Positions 43,839-52,725 of a DNA stretch of 64,000 nucleotides are shown here, piece after piece. Numbering within the stretch: the stretch's first letter is position 1; every line of letters begins with the position of its first letter. Source of the DNA: Actinomadura luzonensis. GTDB lineage: Bacteria > Actinomycetota > Actinomycetes > Streptosporangiales > Streptosporangiaceae. Below the pieces are notes generated by a model. That model did not search any database. It saw nothing but the letters and a program-made list of their open reading frames with translations, and was not told where the DNA came from. The translations under genes and the position numbers were made by a program. Location of the stretch: the NCBI RefSeq assembly GCF_022664455.2, contig NZ_JAKRKC020000001.1, positions 3,043,001 through 3,107,000 on the forward strand, written 5' to 3'.

Positions 43839-45143
43839 GTGCTGACCGCGTTTACCCGGGCGTTCCGGACGCCGGACCTGCGCAAGAAGTTGCTCTTCAC
43901 GCTGGGCATCATCGCGCTTTTCCGTCTCGGCTCGGTTCTTCCGACACCGGGAGTCCACGTCCAGAATCTGGCGGCCTGTTTCGACCAGGCCCGCAACTCG
44001 TCCACCGGCAACATCTACGGGATGGTGCAGCTCTTCAGTGGCGGTGCGCTCCTGAAACTTTCGGTGTTCGCGCTGGGCATCATGCCGTACATCACCGCGA
44101 GCATCATCCTTCAGCTGCTCGTCGTGGTCATCCCACGACTCGAAGCGCTGAAGAAGGAAGGCCAGGCCGGCCAGACCAAGATCACGCAGTATACGCGGTA
44201 TCTGACCATCGGTCTCGCGGTGCTGCAGTCGACGGCGTTCATCGCGCTCGCGCGCACCGGCCAGCTCTTCCCGAACTGCCAGCAGAACGTGCTGATCGAC
44301 CCGGACGACATCTTCAGCATCGTCACGATGGTCATCATCATGACGGCCGGCACCTCCGTCATCATGTGGCTGGGCGAGCTGATCACCGACCGGGGCATCG
44401 GCAACGGCATGTCCATCCTGATCTTCACCCAGGTGGTGGCGGTCTTCCCGTCCGAGTTCGCCAACATCTTCCAGGCCAACCCGTTCACCTTCGCGGTGGT
44501 CATGGTGGTCGGCGTCTTCATGATCGCGGCCGTGGTCTTCGTGGAGCAGGCGCAGCGCCGCATCCCGGTCCAGTACGCCAAGCGCATGGTCGGGCGCCGG
44601 ATGTACGGCGGCACGTCCACCTACATCCCGCTGAAGGTCAACCAGGCCGGCATCATCCCGGTCATCTTCGCCTCCTCGCTGCTGTACCTGCCGCAGCTCG
44701 TCACCTCGCTCTTCACCACGAGCGACAACGTGGTGATCCGGTGGATCTCGCAGAACCTGGCCACGGGCGACACGCCGATCTACATGGCCACGTTCTTCGT
44801 GCTGATCATCTTCTTCACGTACTTCTACGTGTCCATCACGTTCAACCCCGCTGAAGTCGCCGACAACATGAAGAAGTACGGTGGTTTCATTCCGGGCATC
44901 CGCCCCGGCCGGCCTACGGCTGAGTACCTGAACTTCGTGCTCACCCGCCTGACCGCTCCGGGGTCGCTCTATCTGGGTCTGATCGCCATGATCCCGATCG
45001 TCGCTCTCGCGGTGTCCGGTGCGAGCCAGAACTTCCCGTTCGGAGGGACGAGTATTCTGATCATGGTAGGCGTCGGCCTGGACACGGTGAAGCAGATCGA
45101 GAGCCAGCTGCAGCAGCGTAACTACGAAGGCTTCCTGCGGTAG
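43839..45143 (+). CDS. secY: Preprotein translocase subunit SecY
   Basis: 434 residues with ten membrane helices; the central channel of the Sec export system. The N-terminus [20 protein letters not shown], the cytoplasmic loop C4 region, and helix 2a plug region ([16 protein letters not shown]) are typical; the C-terminal RNYEGFLR end is conserved. GTG start at 43839. The TAG stop overlaps the adk GTG by one base, as in most actinobacteria. Confidence 0.97.
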   Translation: MLTAFTRAFRTPDLRKKLLFTLGIIALFRLGSVLPTPGVHVQNLAACFDQARNSSTGNIYGMVQLFSGGALLKLSVFALGIMPYITASIILQLLVVVIPRLEALKKEGQAGQTKITQYTRYLTIGLAVLQSTAFIALARTGQLFPNCQQNVLIDPDDIFSIVTMVIIMTAGTSVIMWLGELITDRGIGNGMSILIFTQVVAVFPSEFANIFQANPFTFAVVMVVGVFMIAAVVFVEQAQRRIPVQYAKRMVGRRMYGGTSTYIPLKVNQAGIIPVIFASSLLYLPQLVTSLFTTSDNVVIRWISQNLATGDTPIYMATFFVLIIFFTYFYVSITFNPAEVADNMKKYGGFIPGIRPGRPTAEYLNFVLTRLTAPGSLYLGLIAMIPIVALAVSGASQNFPFGGTSILIMVGVGLDTVKQIESQLQQRNYEGFLR

Positions 45144-45793
45144 TGCGTCTCGTTCTGGTGGGGCCCCCTGGAGCGGGTAAGGGGACGCAGGCCCAGTACA
45201 TCGCATCGAACCTGTCCATCCCGAAGATCTCGACAGGTGACATCTTCCGTGCCAACGTCTCCGGCGGCACGGAGCTCGGCAAGCTGGCCAAGACGTTCAT
45301 GGACCGCGGCGACCTGGTGCCCGACGAGGTCACCATCGCCATGGTCCGCGACCGCCTGTCCGAGCCCGACGCGCAGGACGGGTTCCTGCTCGACGGGTTC
45401 CCGAGGAACGTCGCGCAGGCGGAGATCCTGCGCGACATGCTCAAGGACTGGGGCCAGGCGCTCGACCTGGTGCTGGAGCTGGTCGTCGACGACGACGAGG
45501 TGGTCAGGCGGCTGGCCGGCCGCCGCACCTGCAGCCAGTGCGGGCGCATCTGGCACGTCGACTTCGACGACAAGAAGGACGACCGGTGCGACGCGTGCGG
45601 GGGCGTGCTCTTCCAGCGGGACGACGACAAGGAGGAGACCGTCCGGCACCGGCTGGAGGTCTACCAGGAGCAGACCGCGCCGCTGGTCTCGTACTACGCC
45701 GAGGAGGGCGTCCTCGTGGGGGTCGACGCGACCGGCCCGGTCGAGGAGGTCACCCGGCGGGCCATGGAGGCGATTCGTCCCTTCATGGGCTAG
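45143..45793 (+). CDS. adk: Adenylate kinase
   Basis: 216 residues, long form. It equilibrates ATP + AMP with 2 ADP. P-loop [10 protein letters not shown] at 7-16, DGFPRN in the AMP-binding part, and a LID with four cysteines (CSQCGRIWH and CDACGG, about 130-153) that probably binds zinc. The GTG at 45143 overlaps the secY stop. Confidence 0.97.
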   Translation: MRLVLVGPPGAGKGTQAQYIASNLSIPKISTGDIFRANVSGGTELGKLAKTFMDRGDLVPDEVTIAMVRDRLSEPDAQDGFLLDGFPRNVAQAEILRDMLKDWGQALDLVLELVVDDDEVVRRLAGRRTCSQCGRIWHVDFDDKKDDRCDACGGVLFQRDDDKEETVRHRLEVYQEQTAPLVSYYAEEGVLVGVDATGPVEEVTRRAMEAIRPFMG

Positions 45794-45814
45794 CTGCGGC
45801 GGCATCGATATGCG

Positions 45815-45842
45815 GAGGTGGCACGGGTTTCCGTGCCACCTC
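45815..45842 (+). promoter_or_regulatory. Hairpin between adk and map
   Basis: A perfect 12-bp stem GAGGTGGCACGG / CCGTGCCACCTC with loop GTTT, in the 111-bp spacer. It may attenuate or process the secY-adk-map message. Confidence 0.55.
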
Positions 45843-45904
45843 GCGGCTATTGTGGGGGGAATGGGGCCCCCATCGTGGCCCGTTGAGACCCAGGGGGGCA
45901 GAAC

Positions 45905-46717
45905 ATGTTCAAGAGGAACCGGCACGGCATCCAGATCAAGTCGCCGGAGCAGCTGGAGAAGATGCGGGCGGCCGGGCTGGTGGTCGGGCGCACGCTCGAC
46001 CTGCTGAAGCGCTCGGTGGAGCCCGGCATGACGCCGCTCGACCTCGACGCCATCGCGGAGAAGGCGATCCGCGGCGAGGGCGCGATCCCGTCGTTCAAGG
46101 GCTACCAGGGCTTCCCCGCGACGATCTGCGCGTCGGTCAACGACGAGGTGGTGCACGGCATCCCGAGCGACGCCCGCAAGCTGCGCGAGGGCGACATCAT
46201 CTCCATCGACTGCGGCGCGATCCTGGACGGCTGGCACGGCGACTCCGCCGTCACCGTCCCGATCGGCGAGGTGGACCCCAAGCTGACCGAGCTGATCCGG
46301 GTGACCGAGGAGGCCATGTGGCGCGGCATCGCGGCGCTGCGGCCCGGCCGGCACCTGTCCGACATCGGCCACGAGGTCGAGCGCTACGTGAAGTCCCAGG
46401 GCCGCTACGGCATCCCGCCCGAGTACGGCGGCCACGGCATCGGCACCGAGATGCACATGGACCCGTGGATCGCCAACCACGGCCGGCCCGGGCGCGGCCC
46501 GGTGCTGGAGGAGGGCATGTGCCTGGCCATCGAGCCCATGGTCAACCTCGGCACGGAGCGCACCCGCGTGCTGTCCGACGACTGGACCGTGGTCACCGTG
46601 GACGGGAAGTACTCCGCGCACTTCGAACACAGCGTCGCCGTGACACATAATGGTCCTTGGGTGCTCACCGCTCTGGATGGGGGCGAAGGGCGCCTGGGAG
46701 GACACCAGCAGAGCTGA
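45905..46717 (+). CDS. map: Methionine aminopeptidase, type I
   Basis: 270 residues. It removes the N-terminal methionine of new proteins. The five metal ligands are D102, D113, H177, E210 and E241 (in SIDCGAI, HGDSA, GGHGIG, AIEPM and HFEHS). No N-terminal zinc-finger extension. It follows adk, the usual order in actinobacteria, though separated here by a hairpin. ATG at 45905. Confidence 0.96.
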   Translation: MFKRNRHGIQIKSPEQLEKMRAAGLVVGRTLDLLKRSVEPGMTPLDLDAIAEKAIRGEGAIPSFKGYQGFPATICASVNDEVVHGIPSDARKLREGDIISIDCGAILDGWHGDSAVTVPIGEVDPKLTELIRVTEEAMWRGIAALRPGRHLSDIGHEVERYVKSQGRYGIPPEYGGHGIGTEMHMDPWIANHGRPGRGPVLEEGMCLAIEPMVNLGTERTRVLSDDWTVVTVDGKYSAHFEHSVAVTHNGPWVLTALDGGEGRLGGHQQS

Positions 46718-46733
46718 ACACGGGAGTGGTGGG

Positions 46734-47165
46734 ATGGCGAACAGCCCCGAGATGCGTGCCTCAGACGCCGACCGCGACCGGGTTGCCGCCGTCCTCCGCG
46801 AGCACACCGCGCAGGGCCGCATCACGATGGACGAGTTCAACGAGCGGCTCGAACAGCTCTACAAGAGCAAGACCTACGGTGAGCTGGCCAAGCTGACCTC
46901 CGACCTGCCCGACGTCGACCTGCGCCACCGCCAGCTCGCCAAGGCCGAGCAGGCGCCGGCCAAGCGCGCCGCCAACCACGCCGGCATGAAGGCGGCCTGG
47001 GGCGCGTGGGCCATGGCCAGCGGCATCAACTGGGTCATCTGGTTAATCGTGAGCGTCAGCTCGGGCGAGCTCATCTACCCGTGGCCGATGTGGGTGATGG
47101 GCCCGTGGGGCGTGATCCTGCTGATCAGCACCGTCTTCGGCAACAACCAGCCCAAGCGCCAGTAG
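46734..47165 (+). CDS. DUF1707 (SHOCT-like) membrane protein
   Basis: 143 residues. The N-terminal DUF1707 domain (about 1-60) reads MRASDADRDRVAAVLREHTA, then GRITMDEFNERLEQLYKSKT and GELAKLTSDLPD, the classic pattern. Two membrane helices follow (about 90-110 and 117-135) and a short basic tail. Function unknown; DUF1707 domains are common at the N-terminus of actinobacterial membrane proteins. GGGAG lies 7 bases before the ATG. It begins 16 bp after map. Confidence 0.85.
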   Translation: MANSPEMRASDADRDRVAAVLREHTAQGRITMDEFNERLEQLYKSKTYGELAKLTSDLPDVDLRHRQLAKAEQAPAKRAANHAGMKAAWGAWAMASGINWVIWLIVSVSSGELIYPWPMWVMGPWGVILLISTVFGNNQPKRQ

Positions 47166-47183
47166 CCGGAGTGTGCACTACTG

Positions 47184-47207
47184 CACTGTGTGCAATCGTG
47201 CGCAGTG
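47184..47207. promoter_or_regulatory. Imperfect inverted repeat before the secreted-protein gene
   Basis: Arms CACTGTGTGC and GTGCGCAGTG around AATC form an imperfect dyad, flanked by more TGCAC half-sites (47173-47186). Two bases downstream, GGAAAC-N14-CGTG (47209-47232) resembles an ECF-sigma promoter. Both are candidates. Confidence 0.4.
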
Positions 47208-47268
47208 CGGAAACGCCCGGATTCCTAACGTGAGCGGTGTCGGGAACACCACACACCGGAGGAATTCC

Positions 47269-47685
47269 ATGCGCAAGGTCCTCGCAGCCGCCGCTCTCGC
47301 CGGCTCGATCGCCGTCACCGGCCTGTCCGTGGCCGCCCCGGCCGCCCAGGCCGCGACCGCCACCGCCGCCACGAGCGCCACCACGGCGACGTCCGTGCAC
47401 AGCTGGGGGCGCTACTACTCCAGCAACCACAAGGCCTACACGTACGGCAAGACGTGGAAGTCGGGCAACCGGGTCTACACGCACTGGTACGGCAAGGAGT
47501 CCACGCCGAAGCGGGGCTACGTCTGGTTCAAGTACTACTCGGGCGGGAGCTGGCACGCCTTCTACCGCGGCTGGGACGGCTCGTACAACGAGACGTGGTC
47601 GAAGCCGGGCATCAAGAAGCTGTACACCTACACCTGCTGGGGCGGTCCCACGAAGTACTGTGGCCCCTCGCACCGCATCTACTGA
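47269..47685 (+). CDS. Small secreted protein of unknown function
   Basis: 138 residues. A clear signal peptide (RKVLAAAALAGSIAVTGLSVA) with probable cleavage after AAQA at about residue 27. The mature part of about 110 residues is rich in Tyr, Trp, Lys and Ser, with segments HSWGRYYSSNHKAYTYGKTW and YVWFKYYSGGSWHAFYRGWD, and two late cysteines (TCWGG, KYCGP) that could form a disulfide. GGAGG at 47258-47262 supports the ATG. The earlier in-frame ATG is out of context. I do not recognise a family; the aromatic repeats suggest a beta-sheet surface protein. Confidence 0.7.
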   Translation: MRKVLAAAALAGSIAVTGLSVAAPAAQAATATAATSATTATSVHSWGRYYSSNHKAYTYGKTWKSGNRVYTHWYGKESTPKRGYVWFKYYSGGSWHAFYRGWDGSYNETWSKPGIKKLYTYTCWGGPTKYCGPSHRIY

Positions 47686-47701
47686 TCGGTTCCGCGCGAC
47701 G

Positions 47702-47732
47702 GCCCGCCGGGTTCTCTCCCTCGGCGGGCTTT
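47702..47732 (+). terminator. Terminator after the secreted-protein gene
   Basis: An 8-bp stem GCCCGCCG / CGGCGGGC with a 12-nt loop, followed by TTT. It isolates the infA operon. Confidence 0.75.
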
Positions 47733-47813
47733 CCGCTGCCCGGATGAGGTAGACTGACCCATGGTTGTGTCAGGACACCTGGCACGCATTTCGCGTTTTG
47801 GGCTCAGGTGTCG

Positions 47814-47872
47814 TACACTCCTTAGTCGGCTCACTATGACTATCACGCGTCGGCGGTCTGCCTTGACCGCCG
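47814..47872 (+). promoter_or_regulatory. infA promoter and leader
   Basis: TACACT at 47814-47819 is a good -10, the same hexamer as the rpoB promoter, with a weak -35. A perfect 8-bp hairpin CGGCGGTC/GACCGCCG (47851-47858, 47865-47872) follows in the presumed leader of about 130 nt. Confidence 0.5.
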
Positions 47873-47950
47873 CTCTCTCCGAAGCGTGAAGGTCGCGGCT
47901 GCGTAGTGAACCGGAGCCTCAGACGACCGATCAGTGAAACGCGAGGAATT

Positions 47951-48172
47951 TTGGCCAAGAAAGACGGCGCCATCGAGATCGAGGGCACTGTGGTCGAATC
48001 GCTCCCGAACGCCATGTTCCGGGTGCAGCTCGACAACGGCCATAAGGTCCTGGCCCACATCAGCGGACGAATGCGGATGCACTACATCCGGATTCTGCCC
48101 GACGACCGGGTAGTCGTTGAACTGAGCCCCTACGACCTGAGTCGTGGGCGGATCGTCTACCGATACAAGTAA
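47951..48172 (+). CDS. infA: Translation initiation factor IF-1
   Basis: 73 residues, an OB-fold protein that blocks the 30S A site during initiation. The sequence [20 protein letters not shown] to the end ([13 protein letters not shown]) is standard. The start is the TTG at 47951, eight bases after GCGAGG; an ATG upstream in frame would add an unusual 15-residue extension. Followed by rpmJ. Confidence 0.97.
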   Translation: MAKKDGAIEIEGTVVESLPNAMFRVQLDNGHKVLAHISGRMRMHYIRILPDDRVVVELSPYDLSRGRIVYRYK

Positions 48173-48195
48173 GACGTCTGAGGAACTAAAGGACA

Positions 48196-48309
48196 ATGAA
48201 GGTAAAGCCGAGCGTCAAGAAGATCTGCGACAAGTGCAAGGTGATCCGCCGGCACGGTCGCGTCATGGTGATCTGCGACAACCTGCGCCACAAGCAGCGC
48301 CAGGGCTAG
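48196..48309 (+). CDS. rpmJ: 50S ribosomal protein L36
   Basis: 37 residues, too short for many gene finders. [15 protein letters not shown] is followed by the rest of the single zinc site (CxxC, then Cys and His, in [13 protein letters not shown]). This is the zinc-binding form. ATG at 48196 after AAAGGACA. Confidence 0.96.
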   Translation: MKVKPSVKKICDKCKVIRRHGRVMVICDNLRHKQRQG

Positions 48310-48326
48310 TCGCCGCAAGGCTTCTC

Positions 48327-48479
48327 CGAGTCCGCCCCGAACGAGGGAGCGGGCTCGACGCATGAGGAGCCTCGAATCAGTTAGCGCGTCCCAGCCTGGG
48401 CAGGCGGCTTGGCCGAACCACTCAGGAGACCCCCGGTCGGAGGCCGGGGCCCTCACCCCGGGCATGGGGAGGGGTTGAG
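48327..48479 (+). promoter_or_regulatory. Three hairpins between rpmJ and rpsM
   Basis: A 9-bp stem 48327-48335/48349-48357 (one G-T), CCCCGG/CCGGGG (48431-48449), and CTCACCCC/GGGG-T-TGAG (48452-48479). They fill the 210-bp spacer before rpsM and may be a leader for the alpha operon. Confidence 0.5.
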
Positions 48480-48519
48480 CGACGCAAGACCTCCGCCGAA
48501 GAAAAGGAGAATGCCCACC

Positions 48520-48900
48520 ATGGCTCGCCTGGTTGGCGTCGACCTCCCCCGCGAGAAGCGGCTGGAGATCGCTCTCACCTACATCTACGGGATCGGCCGC
48601 ACCCGCGCCAAGGAGATCCTCGAGGCCACCGGTGTCAGCGGGGACCTGCGGGTCCACCAGCTCAGCGACACCGAGCTCGTCCCGATGCGTGACTACATCG
48701 AGGCGAACTTCAAGATCGAGGGTGACCTGCGCCGCGAGGTGCAGGCCGACATCCGTCGCAAGATCGAGATCGGTTGCTACCAGGGCATCCGGCACCGCAA
48801 GGGCCTGCCGGTCCACGGTCAGCGCACGCAGACGAACGCGCGTACCCGCAAGGGCAAGAAGAAGACCGTCGCCGGCAAGAAGAAGCCCGGTAAGAAGTAG
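48520..48900 (+). CDS. rpsM: 30S ribosomal protein S13
   Basis: 126 residues. S13 contacts P-site tRNA and forms bridge B1. [20 protein letters not shown], the [11 protein letters not shown] helix-hairpin motif and a Lys-rich tail are typical. I use ATG 48520; ATG 48511 is only one base from the AAGGAGA. First gene of the alpha operon. Confidence 0.96.
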   Translation: MARLVGVDLPREKRLEIALTYIYGIGRTRAKEILEATGVSGDLRVHQLSDTELVPMRDYIEANFKIEGDLRREVQADIRRKIEIGCYQGIRHRKGLPVHGQRTQTNARTRKGKKKTVAGKKKPGKK

Positions 48901-48945
48901 TCCACGCAGCCGCGGGACCGAAGACCTCAGGAGTAACGGCAAACA

Positions 48946-49350
48946 ATGCCTCCTAAGAGCCGTCAGGGCGCGCCGAAGAAGGTGCGCCGCAAGGAGAAGA
49001 AGAACGTCGCTCACGGGCACGCCCACATCAAGAGCACGTTCAACAACACGATCGTCTCGATCACCGACCCCAACGGGAACGTGATCTCCTGGGCCAGCGC
49101 CGGCCACGTGGGTTTCAAGGGCTCCCGCAAGTCCACCCCGTTCGCCGCGCAGATGGCCGCCGAGAACGCCGCCCGCCGCGCCATGGAGCACGGCATGCGC
49201 AAGGTCGACGTCTTCGTCAAGGGCCCCGGCTCCGGCCGTGAGACCGCGATCCGCTCGCTGCAGGCCACCGGCCTGGAGGTGGGCTCGATCCAGGACGTCA
49301 CCCCGGTTCCGCACAACGGTTGCCGGCCGCCGAAGCGCCGCCGCGTCTGA
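48946..49350 (+). CDS. rpsK: 30S ribosomal protein S11
   Basis: 134 residues. S11 lies in the platform near the Shine-Dalgarno binding site. [21 protein letters not shown] and the C-terminal [15 protein letters not shown] are typical; the conserved N-G in HNGC is an isoaspartate site in E. coli. Confidence 0.98.
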   Translation: MPPKSRQGAPKKVRRKEKKNVAHGHAHIKSTFNNTIVSITDPNGNVISWASAGHVGFKGSRKSTPFAAQMAAENAARRAMEHGMRKVDVFVKGPGSGRETAIRSLQATGLEVGSIQDVTPVPHNGCRPPKRRRV

Positions 49351-49374
49351 GATAGCCCAGGAGAATACAGAGAA

Positions 49375-50001
49375 ATGGCTCGTTACACGGGCGCGGACTG
49401 CAAGCTCTGCCGTCGCGAGAAGACCAAGCTCTTCCTCAAGGGCAGCAAGTGCGAATCCGCCAAGTGCCCCATCGAGATCCGTCCTTACCCGCCGGGTGAG
49501 CACGGCCGCGGACGTCCCAAGGAGTCCGAGTACCAGCTTCAGCTTCGTGAGAAGCAGAAGACCCGCCGCATCTACGGCGTCCTCGAGAAGCAGTTCCACA
49601 ACTACTACGAGGAAGCCTCCCGCAAGACGGGCAAGACCGGTGAGGTGCTGCTCCAGATCCTGGAGAGCCGCCTCGACAACGTGGTCTACCGCGCCGGTTT
49701 CGCCCAGTCGCGCGACGCCGCCCGCCAGCAGGTGCGCCACGGCCACATCCTGGTGAACGGCAAGAAGGTCGACATCCCGTCGTACCTCGTGCGCGAGCAC
49801 GACATCATCGAGGTCCGCGAGAACAAGCGCAACCTCATGCCGTACGAGGTCGCCCGGGCCACGGCCGGCGAGCGCACGATCCCGGCCTGGCTCGGCGTCG
49901 TGCCGGACAAGCTCCGCGTCCTGGTGCACCAGCTGCCCGTCCGGCAGCAGATCGACACCCAGGTCCAGGAGCAGCTCATCGTCGAGTACTACTCGAAGTG
50001 A
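49375..50001 (+). CDS. rpsD: 30S ribosomal protein S4, zinc-binding type
   Basis: 208 residues. S4 is a primary 16S binder and, in many bacteria, represses the alpha operon. The zinc form is seen from CKLC and C-x4-C ([17 protein letters not shown], residues 9-31). The S4 RNA-binding domain is at about 95-155 ([20 protein letters not shown]). Confidence 0.97.
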   Translation: MARYTGADCKLCRREKTKLFLKGSKCESAKCPIEIRPYPPGEHGRGRPKESEYQLQLREKQKTRRIYGVLEKQFHNYYEEASRKTGKTGEVLLQILESRLDNVVYRAGFAQSRDAARQQVRHGHILVNGKKVDIPSYLVREHDIIEVRENKRNLMPYEVARATAGERTIPAWLGVVPDKLRVLVHQLPVRQQIDTQVQEQLIVEYYSK

Positions 50002-50008
50002 GCCTTCG

Positions 50009-50036
50009 GCCGAGGCATGGTTCGCCGTGCCTCGGC
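50009..50036 (+). promoter_or_regulatory. UUCG-capped hairpin between rpsD and rpoA
   Basis: A 12-bp stem (GCCGAGGCATGG 50009-50020 with 50025-50036, one T-G) closed by TTCG, right after the rpsD stop. Possibly an attenuator or processing site that sets the alpha to ribosomal-protein ratio. Confidence 0.6.
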
Positions 50037-50098
50037 TACGCTTTTATCGGAGTGGCGTCATATAGCGGGCGTCACACGAAAAAGGGGAGAACCCACAC

Positions 50099-51115
50099 AT
50101 GCTGATCGCTCAGCGCCCGACTCTCCTGGAAGAGTCGCTCGACGACACCCGGTCCCGGTTCGTGATCGAGCCGCTGGAGCCGGGCTTCGGTTACACCATC
50201 GGCAACTCGCTGCGTCGCACGCTGCTGTCGTCCATCCCGGGCGCGGCCGTGACGAGCATCCGCATCGAGGGCGTGCTGCACGAGTTCTCGACCGTTCCCG
50301 GGGTCAAGGAAGACGTCACCGACATCATCCTCAACCTCAAGGAGCTGGTCGTCTCCTCCGAGCACGACGAGCCGGTCGTGATGTACCTGCGCAAGCAGGG
50401 CCCGGGTGAGGTCACCGCCGCCGACATCGCGCCGCCGGCCGGGGTCGAGGTGCACAACCCCGAGCTGCGCATCGCCACGCTCAACGGCAAGGCCAAGCTG
50501 GAGATGGAGCTGACCGTCGAGCGCGGCCGCGGCTACGTCTCCGCCGCCCAGAACAAGCAGCCGGGCCAGGAGATCGGGCGCATCCCGATCGACTCGATCT
50601 ACTCCCCGGTGCTCAAGGTCACCTACAAGGTCGAGGCCACCCGAGTCGAGCAGCGCACCGACTTCGACCGCCTCATCCTCGACGTCGAGACCAAGCCCGC
50701 CATGAAGCCCCGCGACGCGGTGGCCTCCGCCGGCAAGACCCTCGTCGAGCTGTTCGGCCTGGCCCGCGAGCTCAACGTCGAGGCCGAGGGCATCGACATC
50801 GGCCCGTCGCCGACCGACGCCGCCCTGGCGGCCGACCTGGCGCTGCCGATCGAGGAGCTCAACCTCACCGTCCGCTCGTACAACTGCCTCAAGCGCGAAG
50901 GCATCCACACCGTGGGCGAGCTGGTCGCGCGGAGCGAGCAGGACCTCCTCGACATAAGGAATTTCGGCGCCAAGTCGATCGAAGAGGTCAAGCAGAAGCT
51001 GCACGAGATGTCGCTGTCGCTCAAGGACTCCCCGCCCGGGTTCGACCCGAGCGCGGTGGCCGGCGGCGGCTACGACGACGACGACAGCGCGTACGTCGAG
51101 ACCGAGCAGTACTGA
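50099..51115 (+). CDS. rpoA: DNA-directed RNA polymerase subunit alpha
   Basis: 338 residues. The N-terminal domain (1 to about 230) dimerises and starts polymerase assembly; [27 protein letters not shown] is typical. The C-terminal domain (about 250-310, [19 protein letters not shown]) binds UP elements and activators. An acidic tail ([14 protein letters not shown]) is usual in actinobacteria. Confidence 0.98.
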   Translation: MLIAQRPTLLEESLDDTRSRFVIEPLEPGFGYTIGNSLRRTLLSSIPGAAVTSIRIEGVLHEFSTVPGVKEDVTDIILNLKELVVSSEHDEPVVMYLRKQGPGEVTAADIAPPAGVEVHNPELRIATLNGKAKLEMELTVERGRGYVSAAQNKQPGQEIGRIPIDSIYSPVLKVTYKVEATRVEQRTDFDRLILDVETKPAMKPRDAVASAGKTLVELFGLARELNVEAEGIDIGPSPTDAALAADLALPIEELNLTVRSYNCLKREGIHTVGELVARSEQDLLDIRNFGAKSIEEVKQKLHEMSLSLKDSPPGFDPSAVAGGGYDDDDSAYVETEQY

Positions 51116-51218
51116 TCACACACAGATAGCGCGGGCCCCTCGCGAGGCGGGGGGCCTGGCGGCCCGACCTCGGTACCTGGCACGGCCGGGGCGGGTTGAC
51201 TCCTGAGGAGAGAATCCC

Positions 51219-51770
51219 ATGCCCAAGCCCACCAAGGGTGCACGTCTTGGCGGCAGCCCGGCGCACGAGCGGCTGATCCTGGCCAACCTCGCGACCGACC
51301 TGTTCCGGCACGGCAAGATCCGCACCACCGTCGCGAAGGCCAAGCGCCTGCGCCCGGTGGCGGAGCGCCTGATCACCAAGGCGAAGAAGGGCGACATCCA
51401 CAACCGTCGCCAGGTCCTGACCGTCGTCAAGGACAAGGGCGTCGTCCACCACCTCTTCACCGAGCTCGCGGTGACGTTCGCCGAGCGTCCCGGTGGCTAC
51501 ACCCGGATCACCAAGGTCGGGCCGCGCAAGGGCGACAACGCCCCGATGGCGGTCATCGAGCTGGTGACCGAGCCGCTGAACGCCGTCACCACGCGCCGCA
51601 CCGAGGCCCCCGCCGCCGCTCCGGCCCCCGCCGCCGAGGCCGAGGAGCCCAAGGCCGAGACCGCCGAGGAGCCCGAGGCCGCCGCCGAGGAGACCCCGGC
51701 CGCCGAGGCCGAGGCCGAGGCTCCCGAGGCTTCCGAGGCCAAGGACGAGGCGAAGAAGGACGAGGCCTGA
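51219..51770 (+). CDS. rplQ: 50S ribosomal protein L17
   Basis: 183 residues, longer than the usual 120 or so. The core (1 to about 125) starts [21 protein letters not shown] tail of about 58 residues is almost only Ala, Glu and Pro, ending in Lys/Asp (KDEAKKDEA). Such tails occur in other actinobacterial L17. A terminator follows. Confidence 0.96.
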   Translation: MPKPTKGARLGGSPAHERLILANLATDLFRHGKIRTTVAKAKRLRPVAERLITKAKKGDIHNRRQVLTVVKDKGVVHHLFTELAVTFAERPGGYTRITKVGPRKGDNAPMAVIELVTEPLNAVTTRRTEAPAAAPAPAAEAEEPKAETAEEPEAAAEETPAAEAEAEAPEASEAKDEAKKDEA

Positions 51771-51790
51771 CCGTTCAGGCCGGCTGAATC

Positions 51791-51827
51791 GGGCCCGGAC
51801 CCCATCCACGGGGGCCGGGCCCTTTTC
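51791..51827 (+). terminator. Terminator after rplQ
   Basis: GGGCCCGG-A-CCCC / GGGG-G-CCGGGCCC stem with loop ATCCAC and TTTTCT tail, the most classical terminator in the window. Confidence 0.9.
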
Positions 51828-51846
51828 TCATCTGGGGAGGATCATC

Positions 51847-52725
51847 GTGGTACGGCTCCGTCTCGACCTCGCGTACGACGGGACCGGGTTCTCCGGCTGG
51901 GCCAGGCAGCCCGGCCGCCGCACCGTCCAGGGCGAGCTCGAACAGGCGCTCGGGCGGATCCTGCGCCTCGCCGAGCCCGTCACGCTGACCGTGGCCGGAC
52001 GGACCGACGCCGGGGTGCACGCGCGCGGCCAGGTCGCCCACCTCGACGTGCCGGACGGGTCGCTGGGGGAGCTGGACGGCAACCGGGGGCCCCTGGCCGT
52101 GGCCGAGCGGCTCGCTGCGCTCGTGCGGCGGCTCGGCGGGGTCCTGCCGCCCGATGTGCGGGTGCACGGCGTCAGCGTGGCTCCTGAGGGCTTCGACGCC
52201 AGGTTCTCGGCGCTGTTCCGGCGGTACGCGTACCGGGTGGGCGACGCGGCAGGCGGCGTGGACCCGCTGCGCCGGCACGAGGTCGTCTGGCACAACCGCC
52301 CCCTCGACGTCGGCGCGCTCAACGCCGCGGCCGCCCGGCTGCTCGGCGAGCACGACTTCGCCGCCTTCTGCAAGAAGCGGGAAGGGGCCACCACCATCCG
52401 CGAGCTCCAGCGCCTGGACTGGACGCGCGAGCCGGACGGCGTGCTGGTCGCCACCGTCGTCGCCGACGCCTTCTGCCACTCGATGGTGCGCGCCCTGATC
52501 GGCTCGCTGCTGGCGGCCGGCGACGGGCGGCGGCCCGTGGAGTGGCCCGGCGAGGTGCTGACCCGGGCCGTACGCGACTCGGGCGTGCACGTCGCCCCCG
52601 CCCACGGGCTGTGCCTGGAGGAGGTCGGCTACCCGCCGGAGGCCGAGCTGGCCGTGCGGGCCGCGGCCACCCGGCGGGTGCGCACCCTCTCAGCCGCCGG
52701 TGACGCGGCGCTCCAGGACGAGTGA
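51847..52725 (+). CDS. truA: tRNA pseudouridine synthase A
   Basis: 292 residues. TruA makes pseudouridine at positions 38-40 of tRNA anticodon stems. The catalytic aspartate is D54 in [31 protein letters not shown] begins the fold. An insertion of about 25 residues ([20 protein letters not shown]) is common in actinobacteria. GTG start at 51847. The last 36 bp overlap the convergent proline-rich gene. Confidence 0.94.
   Translation: MVRLRLDLAYDGTGFSGWARQPGRRTVQGELEQALGRILRLAEPVTLTVAGRTDAGVHARGQVAHLDVPDGSLGELDGNRGPLAVAERLAALVRRLGGVLPPDVRVHGVSVAPEGFDARFSALFRRYAYRVGDAAGGVDPLRRHEVVWHNRPLDVGALNAAAARLLGEHDFAAFCKKREGATTIRELQRLDWTREPDGVLVATVVADAFCHSMVRALIGSLLAAGDGRRPVEWPGEVLTRAVRDSGVHVAPAHGLCLEEVGYPPEAELAVRAAATRRVRTLSAAGDAALQDE

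Noticed and set aside
51600..51770. Frameshift at the rplQ end
   Set aside because: The Ala/Glu tail is in frame, ends with a clean stop and is followed by a classical terminator; such tails are usual in actinobacteria.
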